A DNA stretch of 40,793 bases from contig JBOZRQ010000032.1 in assembly GCA_050789255.1 (NCBI GenBank), forward strand, positions 1-40,793. Direction: 5' to 3'. This document shows, in pieces, positions 35,134 through 40,793 of this stretch. How positions within the stretch are numbered: the first letter of the stretch is position 1; every line of letters starts with the position of its first letter. The notes below the pieces were generated by a model. It had not been told where the DNA came from, did no database searches, and was given only the letters and a program-made list of their open reading frames with translations. The DNA is from JBOZRQ01 sp050789255. GTDB taxonomy: Bacteria; Bacillota; Sulfobacillia; Symbiobacteriales; Symbiobacteriaceae. The position numbers were made by a program, and so were the translations under genes.

Positions 35134-36696
35134 ATGGCGTTCCGTGAGAAGATGATTGATCCGAACAAGGTGGCCATCTACATCCGTTGGTCGACCGATG
35201 ACCAGTCTGACGGCACCACCCTGGAGGTGCAACTGGATGGGTGCAGGCACTACCTGCTTAGCCAGGGGTGGGTGGTCAACGAGGACCTGCTCTTCGTCGA
35301 TGATGGTTGGTCAGGTGGCTCCCTGGACCGGCCCGCACTCAAGCGGCTGCGAGGAATGGTGACACAAGGCCTCATTGACTGCGTCGTGGTCTTCAAGCTG
35401 GACCGGCTAAGCCGCAGCGTGATCGACATGGTCAACCTGGTCCTGGAGGAGTGGGACGGGCTCACCCACGTCAAGTCGGCCCGGGAGCCCCTGGACACCT
35501 CCTCGGCTATGGGGAAACAGTTCTTTTACATGCTGGTGAGCTTCGCCGAGTGGGAACGCAATGTGATCCGGGAGCGCACCTCGGCTGGACGCCTTGCCCG
35601 CGCCAAGGAGGGGTACAAGCCCTCGGCGAAGGCGCCGTATGGGTACAGGCACGGTGAGAAGAAGGGGTCCTACGAGGTGGAGCCCCTGGAGGCGCCGGTG
35701 GTGCAGCGGATCTTCGAGCTGTACACCCGGGGCTCCGGGGCGAAGGCCATCGTGACCCGCCTGAACTCGGAGGGCATCCGGTTCCGGGACGGGGCGCTGT
35801 GGAATGAGCGCACCCTCCTCTACCTCCTCAGCAACCCCACCTACACCGGGAAGATGGTGTACGGCCGCATGAGCAAAAATCCCCGCCGGGGCAAAGCCAG
35901 CGGGGAGACGTTCTGGGTGAAGAACGAAACGGTGACGGTGGTTGAAAACAGCTCTTACATACCTGCTTTGGTTGGCGAGGACCTGTTTGCTCTGGCTCAG
36001 CAGATCAAGGCAGGGCGCCGGGTCCGGGCGGGCGGGACCTCGCCGGCTGCCACGGCGTCCGAGCACTTACTGACCGGACTGGCCAAGTGCAACTGCGGGT
36101 ATAGCCTCTATGCCAAGTCTCAGCGGAATGCCAAGGGCGTTACGTACTGGTATTACGCCTGCACCGGCAAGAAGATCAAGGGCAAGGAGTTCTGCGACTC
36201 GCCCAACGTGCCCATGGCTGAACTGGACCGTCAAGTTTCCTCTGCGGTCGTGGCCCGATACGGGGACGTAGTATCCCGGGAGCGGTTCCGTCAGGCTCTG
36301 CTGGCGGACATCGAAGCCGAGGAGCGGGAGGTTCTGGCAGGCGCCCAGCAGTTAGACCAACGCCTGGCCCAGGTGGAGGCAGAGGAACGCCAGGTCCGGC
36401 TCGATTACCGCGAGCGAGCCATCACAGCGGCGCAGTTCTCGGCTCTGAGCAAGGATCTAACAGCGGAGGCCTTGGGGCTCCGCACGCAGCGGCAACAGCT
36501 GGCGACCAGGGGGGCGAACCTCGTTGAGCGTCGGAGGTCGCTTTCTGCCCTATTCCAGGCCATCGGCCAGATGGACCAGTGGGGCGCCCTGTCGCCCCCT
36601 GAGCAAAAAGGACTGCTACGATGCTTCCTCGACTCCGTTACCGTAGCGATGGAGCCGAAGGGTAAGGTCGTCAACCTACACATTTCATGGCACTAG
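35134..36696 (+). CDS. Large serine recombinase (integrase)
   Basis: The 520-residue protein catalyses site-specific integration and excision. The N-terminal resolvase domain has the nucleophile S20 in YIRWSTDDQ and the downstream VFKLDRLSR motif (about residue 100). A recombinase domain follows and then a zinc ribbon (CNCGYSLY ... YYACTGKK ... C). A coiled-coil region ends the protein. Start ATG 35134 has GGAGGAG upstream; the in-frame ORF extension to 35089 lacks a ribosome site. It reads away from the truncated phospholipase-like gene, as usual for an element end. Confidence 0.93.
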   Translation: MAFREKMIDPNKVAIYIRWSTDDQSDGTTLEVQLDGCRHYLLSQGWVVNEDLLFVDDGWSGGSLDRPALKRLRGMVTQGLIDCVVVFKLDRLSRSVIDMVNLVLEEWDGLTHVKSAREPLDTSSAMGKQFFYMLVSFAEWERNVIRERTSAGRLARAKEGYKPSAKAPYGYRHGEKKGSYEVEPLEAPVVQRIFELYTRGSGAKAIVTRLNSEGIRFRDGALWNERTLLYLLSNPTYTGKMVYGRMSKNPRRGKASGETFWVKNETVTVVENSSYIPALVGEDLFALAQQIKAGRRVRAGGTSPAATASEHLLTGLAKCNCGYSLYAKSQRNAKGVTYWYYACTGKKIKGKEFCDSPNVPMAELDRQVSSAVVARYGDVVSRERFRQALLADIEAEEREVLAGAQQLDQRLAQVEAEERQVRLDYRERAITAAQFSALSKDLTAEALGLRTQRQQLATRGANLVERRRSLSALFQAIGQMDQWGALSPPEQKGLLRCFLDSVTVAMEPKGKVVNLHISWH

Positions 36697-36841
36697 CTCT
36701 AGAGGAGCAGCTTCTGGTAGGATGACAATGCCCCGGCCGCCGAGGCCATCAATTGCACCACCCTGAGGGTCCACCCTAGGTGAGGAGACTTGACGGTTCG
36801 GCGCCGGGGACTGCCATCTTACTCAGTCGGTCGCTACGGCT

Positions 36842-37555
36842 TTACCTGACGGTTCCTGTCCCAGTGCGAGCACCTCTTCCCGCGTCGCATGTCCGCCGCT
36901 TGAGGTGCCAGCAATGATCACATTGTGAGCCAGGTCGCTTCGCATATACCCTGTCAGCTTCAAAGCTGTCCAACCAAGGTATCAATACGGCCGGATCCCA
37001 ATCCATGTCCTTTAACGTCACTGCCTGCCTATCGATGGTTCCAGACTGTGGAACATAAAACACCACCTGGCGGATGTCGTCGTCCATGTTGGCGAGAATC
37101 CAACGCGTGGCCTGAACGGCTATGGCATACTCGGAAGGCCGGAGCCCTGTCTCTACGAAATCGAAGAATATCCAAGCCGCTAATCCTTGGTCGCCTCGAT
37201 TCTCGATCAAGGGTACTTCCAAGGATAGCTCGTGACGCCCGACGCGAATCTTCGGACGTCTGCCGTGTTCCAAGAAGCTCAGCTTATGCTCGTCGACGAG
37301 CCGGTAGAACCCAGCATACCAAACCAAGGCCTTCTGGTAGATGCCTGATTTCATCGGCGAATCCTGGGCCGAGTTAACTAACCTGCTTAGGACTGCAAGA
37401 CCCTCCTCAAATCCCTTAGTCACGCAGGTCTTCACTGCACTCTTGAAAGTAACAGAGCGTACTCCGAAGACCCTCCTCATGAGGTCGTTGTCCCAAAGCC
37501 TGATACTGTGGGGACACAAAACGTGCTCCATCAACCGCCTGGCGGATACCTTCAA
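36842..37555 (-). CDS. Cas4/RecB-like Fe-S PD-(D/E)XK protein with degraded active site
   Basis: The 237-residue protein has the cysteine layout of Cas4/AddB-type nucleases: one N-terminal cysteine in an MEHVLCPHS context (C14) and a C-terminal CxxCx7C (C212, C215, C223). The central part fits a PD-(D/E)XK core: LSLEVPL, then IFFDFVETG where E/D-x-K is expected, then a Q-x-x-x motif region (YAIAVQATRWIL). The Lys position reads Val, so catalysis is doubtful. Start TTG 37555 has AGGAGG upstream. Function in the element is unknown; the closest paralogs are RecB-like nucleases in CRISPR or repair. Confidence 0.6.
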   Translation of the reverse strand: MKVSARRLMEHVLCPHSIRLWDNDLMRRVFGVRSVTFKSAVKTCVTKGFEEGLAVLSRLVNSAQDSPMKSGIYQKALVWYAGFYRLVDEHKLSFLEHGRRPKIRVGRHELSLEVPLIENRGDQGLAAWIFFDFVETGLRPSEYAIAVQATRWILANMDDDIRQVVFYVPQSGTIDRQAVTLKDMDWDPAVLIPWLDSFEADRVYAKRPGSQCDHCWHLKRRTCDAGRGARTGTGTVR

Positions 37556-37639
37556 TTTTACCTCCTATTGATCGGAGACGTAGTTTCGCTATCCTAACTT
37601 GTCGATATCGAAATAATTACCATACCGACAAATCAGGAC

Positions 37640-37669
37640 TTGACTAAGTGGGCTAGCGAAGACTACAAT
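37640..37669 (+). promoter_or_regulatory. Promoter of candidate noncoding RNA
   Basis: TTGACT (37640-37645) and TACAAT (37664-37669) are 18 bases apart, among the best sigma-A boxes in the window. It is divergent from the Cas4-like gene. Transcription should begin near 37676. Confidence 0.7.
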
Positions 37670-37675
37670 CGTAAA

Positions 37676-37922
37676 TGGTTGGTGACTTATATATTAATCA
37701 TTCAGACACTTCAGCCATGCCTCAACTAACCATAGTTCACCACCTTTCGGAGCACAGACACTTAGACCACCTCTACTGGTCTAAGCGAGCATGTGTTCCC
37801 ATTATCGCTTTCCATTGTACGATGTCTCCGAACGTTGTCAAGGCTAAACTTTCGAATAACTCTACCATCCATATCTCCCTCACATTGCGAGCAACACCAC
37901 AATTTGTTAGGTGTTGTTTTTT
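37676..37922 (+). ncRNA. Candidate structured noncoding RNA of about 247 nt
   Basis: Between a good promoter and an intrinsic terminator lies an AT-richer segment than its surroundings. It contains a hairpin with 9 perfect pairs (37761-37769 with 37777-37785), closed by a further helix with 8 pairs (37749-37756 with 37792-37799). It ends with a 7-bp stem CAACACC/GGTGTTG (37892-37898, 37910-37916) and six T's. An ATG at the predicted start point opens a 145-codon frame, but the terminator sits in the middle of that frame and the translation has no protein-like features. Confidence 0.5.
37892..37922 (+). terminator. Intrinsic terminator of the candidate ncRNA
   Basis: CAACACC pairs with GGTGTTG across an 11-base loop, with TTTTTT at 37917-37922. 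Confidence 0.75.
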
Positions 37923-37985
37923 GTTGGCCTGCTTGCTTAGAAGTGCCACTAGTCAGCAACCTTCCTTGGTACGTAACGGGGACGA

Positions 37986-38076
37986 CCTCGCCCCGGGCGC
38001 CCTATCAAGGATCTTCGACCGCCTGACGGCAGCGGCGCCTAAAGACGCCGTCCTTGACAGGACACCCGGTCCGAGG
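37986..38076. other. Multibranch structured element
   Basis: CCTCG-CC-CCGGG (37986-37997) pairs with CCCGG-TC-CGAGG (38065-38076), a 2x2 internal loop separating two 5-bp helices. Inside, TCAAGGA (38005-38011) pairs with TCCTTGA (38051-38057). Within that are CGGCG/CGCCG (38033-38037, 38046-38050) and GCC/GGC (38021-38023, 38028-38030). No protein-coding frame is convincing here. The rest of 37923-38279 has no gene. Confidence 0.45.
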
Positions 38077-38088
38077 CATTGTCTGGTT

Positions 38089-38119
38089 AAGGGGGTCAGG
38101 CTAGCCGCCTGACCCCCTT
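38089..38119. terminator. 12-bp hairpin after the structured element
   Basis: The arms AAGGGGGTCAGG and CCTGACCCCCTT are perfect, with a 7-base loop, and TTT on the plus side. It could end transcripts from either direction, including the mob operon whose last gene ends at 38280. Confidence 0.7.
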
Positions 38120-38279
38120 TGGTCCAATCTTAACGCTCAATACCGAGCCCCCGGCCGACTCCCCTCATCAGATCCCACTCTCGTCCTCGGCTGCCCCTGG
38201 TAAGCTCCATGATACGGGCCGCCTCGGTTCGGTGGTCCTCTCGGTCTCCTCGGTTGGGGAGAGAGTGACTCCGTCCAGC

Positions 38280-38753
38280 CTAGCGCTCCTTCTCCCGCTC
38301 GCTGAACTCCCTCAACCGACCCAGATCCCGTTCGTAGAGACCTACCTGCTTGCCGTCGGCGTACCCGGCCACCACCACATGCACGTGGGGGTGGCCTTTG
38401 TCTTCATGTTGAAAGCCGATCCAGGTGAGGGCTCGTCCCATCTGCTGGCCCCAGGCCTTCATGGTCTCACGGACCAGCTCCTTCAGGTTCACTCCAAGGC
38501 GGTCCCGCTCGTCTTGGGACAGGCTGAAGACCAGCTTGTGAGCGATCACACCCTTGGCGGGTTGCTGCTCCAGGATCTGCTCGAACTCTCCTCGGGTGAC
38601 ACCTTCCCGAGACTCGTCAAAGCCTCGGGGCTTGAACTCGTGAGTCTTACCGTGCTCCAGGTACTTGAGGTGGCTCTTGACCTTGCTCAGTCCCCTGGCT
38701 TCCCTTCCGTCTTTGTGGGAGTAGTAGCCGAGCGCCTTCACCATCACCGGCAT
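38280..38753 (-). CDS. Small HUH relaxase (mobilization nuclease)
   Basis: The 157-residue protein has the histidine triad of conjugative relaxases, H121-P-H123-V-H125 in GHPHVHVVVAG, with upstream H116, preceded by a helix and strand typical of the fold. Candidate catalytic tyrosines are Y10 and Y11 near the N-terminus. Relaxases nick oriT and carry the DNA strand during transfer. This one is short and lacks a C-terminal helicase or primase domain. The ATG at 38753 overlaps the stop of the upstream gene as TAATG and has GGAGGGTGG upstream. Confidence 0.75.
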   Translation of the reverse strand: MPVMVKALGYYSHKDGREARGLSKVKSHLKYLEHGKTHEFKPRGFDESREGVTRGEFEQILEQQPAKGVIAHKLVFSLSQDERDRLGVNLKELVRETMKAWGQQMGRALTWIGFQHEDKGHPHVHVVVAGYADGKQVGLYERDLGRLREFSEREKER

Positions 38754-39487
38754 TACAATGCCACCCTCCCAGGGATGGGATTCTGGCGCAAGTACTCTGC
38801 TCGCCACTCCTGGAAGGACTTCCTGCGGAGCATCCCTTGGGCCTCGTACTGGGTCGCAGCCCACTCGTCCCTCTGTCGCTCGTAGGTTGCGGTCCGCCGC
38901 TCCTCCAGCACCTGCTGTTCCAGGGACCTCACCCGCTCGTTTGCCTCAGTCAGCCGGCCCTTCACTGCTGTGAGCTCCTGTTCGGTCTTCGCCGCTCTCT
39001 GGTGTTCGGCCTGAGCCGACGCCCTGGCCTCGTCCCGCTCCTTCAGCAGCACCTCCACCCGATCCCGAGCCTTTGCCAGAGCATCGGCCTCGGGACCGAC
39101 TCGCGTCTTGAGGCGCTCAGTGGCATCCTTGCGGGCCTGCCCTAGGAAGTTCTCCAGCGTTCGTTCGTCCCGTACCTGCATGGAGACCAGCACCTTGACG
39201 AGAAACAGCGCCTCAGCCTGGTCGAAAGCCTCGCGGGCATAGAGGTTGCCGACCCGTCTGAGTGTGTCGTTGATACGCTGATCGATTCGGTTGATCATCC
39301 CCTCCTCGACCGCCGAAAGGAGGTTCTTCCGGTCGTCAGCCGCAATAGACTCGGCCAGGTACTGGCGCAGGGCTTTCTCAGCCAGCTGACTAATGCCGAG
39401 CTGCCGTTCCTCGCTGGCCCGCCGAACGAGGCGGGCAACCTCCGGATCCACTCGCAGGAATAAGGTCTCAGTGGTGCGCTTCGCCAT
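38753..39487 (-). CDS. Ribbon-helix-helix mobilization accessory protein (MobC-like)
   Basis: The 244-residue protein begins with a ribbon-helix-helix-like segment (FLRVDPEVARLVRRASEERQLGISQLAEKALRQYL, about 10-43) that would bind DNA, then a long coiled coil rich in E/K/A (about 130-210). It ends with a basic tail. Coupled genes of this kind help relaxases assemble at oriT. Start ATG 39487 has AAGGAGGT upstream. Translation is coupled to the relaxase gene. Confidence 0.72.
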   Translation of the reverse strand: MAKRTTETLFLRVDPEVARLVRRASEERQLGISQLAEKALRQYLAESIAADDRKNLLSAVEEGMINRIDQRINDTLRRVGNLYAREAFDQAEALFLVKVLVSMQVRDERTLENFLGQARKDATERLKTRVGPEADALAKARDRVEVLLKERDEARASAQAEHQRAAKTEQELTAVKGRLTEANERVRSLEQQVLEERRTATYERQRDEWAATQYEAQGMLRRKSFQEWRAEYLRQNPIPGRVAL

Positions 39488-39545
39488 GCCTACCTCCTTG
39501 CAGTGGTGGAGCATCGGACGCGCCGCATACGCCCCGATGAGGCGT

Positions 39546-39660
39546 GCTAGCCAGTGCACGCCACGCCCGACAAGGGCGTGGCGGCCGTGGCTAGCATGGG
39601 GGGTCCAGGGGGCTATCAGCCCCCTGGCCGAGTTTGCGGCTATGCCACGCAGTGGCTAGC
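39546..39660. repeat. Inverted-repeat cluster before the mob operon
   Basis: GCTAGCCA (39546-39553) is inverted against TGGCTAGC at 39653-39660, and a further TGGCTAGC lies at 39588-39595. Between them are two perfect hairpins: 10 bp with loop GACAA (39559-39583) and 9 bp with loop TATCA (39605-39627). The whole lies upstream of the mob genes, where an origin of transfer is expected. Confidence 0.55.
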
Positions 39661-39681
39661 CGCTTTTAACTCGGCCTATCC

Positions 39682-39771
39682 CACACCTCTCCCTGTCGGA
39701 TGTCGGGGGCCCCGTGGATGCGCCGCAATGCGGTGCATCCATGGGGACGACGGCCGGCAGGGTGAGGTGTG
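39682..39771. repeat. 90-bp near-perfect inverted repeat, candidate oriT
   Basis: The outer arm 39682-39699 pairs with 39754-39771 (one mismatch, one wobble), GTCG with CGAC at 39702-39705 and 39748-39751, and the inner 39710-39727 with 39729-39746 (16 of 18, the other two being G/T wobbles). DNA with this layout would extrude as a large cruciform. It carries no convincing gene. DNA from 39772 to 39893 is GC-rich and shows nothing further. Confidence 0.6.
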
Positions 39772-39893
39772 CGGATTCCGGGGTGACCGGGGCGGGGACC
39801 CGGGCTGAGCCGGGGACCCAGGGCGACCATCGGTAGGTGGGCGGTCTGGGAGGGGCGCAGTTCGGGAGAAGCGACGGTCACCCGAGCCTGTGG

Positions 39894-40058
39894 TCAGGCA
39901 GTGTCCTTGCGGCGCTTGCGCGGCCCGGCGGGGATTTCGCGGCTCAGGTGTTGGGCCAGGTAAGAAGCCCACAAATGAAGACCGCGCTCCACAGCGTCGG
40001 GGTCCGGAACGTGCGAATGTGTGACCCTGAAGGAGAAGGTCTTCCGCCGACCGGCCAT
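39894..40058 (-). CDS. Small basic hypothetical protein
   Basis: The 54-residue product starts at the ATG at 40058, with GAGGGG upstream. It has a KTFSFRVTH strand near the N-terminus and a strongly basic C-terminal PRKRRKDTA. A DNA-binding function is possible but no family was recognised. A possible promoter (TTTATA-16-TACACT) lies around 40085-40115 on the minus strand. Confidence 0.5.
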   Translation of the reverse strand: MAGRRKTFSFRVTHSHVPDPDAVERGLHLWASYLAQHLSREIPAGPRKRRKDTA

Positions 40059-40301
40059 TGCGCCACCCCTCGTCATTCTGATTAGAGTGTAGAATTAGAC
40101 CTTTATGTATAAACACCCTATTTTCTGGTAGGAAAACTTGTCGAAAATCCTTGTACACCAATGAAACCGGTCGTCCAATGTCGCCAAAGCGTCCATTTGC
40201 GTACCCACGGACAACAGGAAGTCTTTCCTAGCGGACGTTCTGCACACCCCCGGTCACTGGGCGTGCAAGCCGTTGGCAGCCGTACAGAAAAACCGGGTAG
40301 C

Positions 40302-40331
40302 TCGACTCGCATTTGGCAACAGGGGTATAGT
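40302..40331 (+). promoter_or_regulatory. Weak promoter reading toward the tandem repeats
   Basis: TCGACT (40302-40307) and TATAGT (40326-40331) are 18 bases apart on the plus strand. Otherwise 40077-40540 holds no recognised gene. Confidence 0.3.
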
Positions 40332-40542
40332 ACCAGGCTTCCTAGTGCTGCTACCTGTTGAGAAACATCGTCATAAATACACGAAAAGTATCGGTTAGGA
40401 TGAATTACACGTAGATTTCGCTAGTGTTCACATCCGGCTTGTGGTATCATATTTTCACCTGGGTTTTGGGGCGCCGAATGAATGTCCTCTGGTAGAACGG
40501 CACCCCAGCACTCGGTGAGCCAACGGTTTTCTCCAAACTCAT

Positions 40543-40793
40543 GCGGGCCAGTAGCGCCCAACACTCTTGCGGGCCAGTAGTGCCCAATACTCTTGCGGGC
40601 CAGTAGCGCCCAACACTCTTGCGGGCCAGTAGCGCCCAACACTCTTGCGGGCCAGTAGTGCCCAATACTCTTGCGGGCCAGTAGCGCCCGCACTCTTGTG
40701 GGCCAGTAGCGCCCAACACTCTTGCGGGCCAGTAGCGCCCAACACTCTTGCGGGCCAGTAGCGCCCAACACTCTTGCGGGCCAGTAGCGCCCA
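40543..40793. repeat. 26-bp tandem repeat array continuing past the window
   Basis: Units start at 40543, 40569, 40595, 40621, 40647, 40673, 40698, 40724, 40750 and 40776 (partial). The consensus begins GCGGGCCAGTAG and ends ACTCTT. Two units (40569 and 40647) carry the same pair of C-to-T changes, at unit positions 13 and 20. The unit at 40673 is one base shorter, and the one at 40698 has a T at position 2. There are no spacers. Confidence 0.92.

Noticed and set aside
37675..38112. 145-codon plus-strand gene starting at a leaderless ATG
   Set aside because: An intrinsic terminator with six T's lies inside the frame, and the translated sequence has no protein-family or domain character. Kept as a noncoding RNA candidate instead.
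39676..40161. 161-residue minus-strand ORF over the inverted-repeat region
   Set aside because: It spans the large cruciform-like repeat and the better-supported small ORF 39894-40058, with no ribosome site.
40421..40771. 116-residue protein encoded by the repeats
   Set aside because: All minus frames are open only because of the repeat composition; no ribosome site or start is visible within the window.
40543..40793. CRISPR array
   Set aside because: Units are contiguous with no spacers, and there are no cas genes beyond a degraded Cas4-like protein far away.

Overview
The window is high-GC DNA whose genes, spore-coat-like proteins, single-membrane lipoproteins, futalosine menaquinone genes and MurT/GatD point to a Gram-positive, spore-forming member of the Firmicutes. 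It resembles a Symbiobacterium-type organism. That is an inference from gene content and style; no database was searched.

Positions 1-35,016 look like chromosomal core. In order they hold: selB and trxB; a membrane-anchored Clp-fold protease; the murT-gatD lipid II amidation pair with a cysteine-rich YkgJ-like protein; a lipoprotein and a membrane-anchored protein; and a five-gene minus-strand operon (substrate-binding protein, permease, ATPase, GNAT acyltransferase, enolase-superfamily racemase) that looks like D-amino-acid uptake and conversion to L-amino acids. Next come a GrdB/PrdB-like protein that has lost its redox residues, the CCA-adding enzyme, a HAD phosphatase, a C45-like Ntn hydrolase, mqnA/mqnC, an alpha/beta hydrolase with a degraded active site, an M3 peptidase, thiamine pyrophosphokinase, a PrcB-like protein, pgsA and a sigma factor. 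The run ends with a DUF72 protein, ferredoxin, two coat-like proteins, an M20-type peptidase, a Gfo/Idh/MocA oxidoreductase, superoxide dismutase, a STAS protein, uridine kinase and a NifU-like scaffold.

From about 35,017 to the window end the DNA is a mobile element. It begins inside a phospholipase D-like gene whose reading frame stops exactly at the junction. It carries a large serine recombinase, a Cas4/RecB-like Fe-S protein with a degraded nuclease motif, a divergent promoter-to-terminator unit that looks like a structured noncoding RNA, a small HUH relaxase with a ribbon-helix-helix partner, a dense inverted-repeat region that could be oriT, a small basic protein, and a 26-bp tandem repeat array that runs off the window edge. 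No conjugation pore genes are visible, so this part looks like an integrative mobilizable element; its far end is outside the window.

Two points connect distant genes. MqnA and MqnC indicate the futalosine menaquinone route, so the MenC-like enzyme at 8,943-10,061 is more likely an N-succinylamino acid racemase than an o-succinylbenzoate synthase. Several transcription units (upstream of murT and the HAD gene) have a -10 box only 6-7 bases before an ATG, which suggests leaderless mRNAs.
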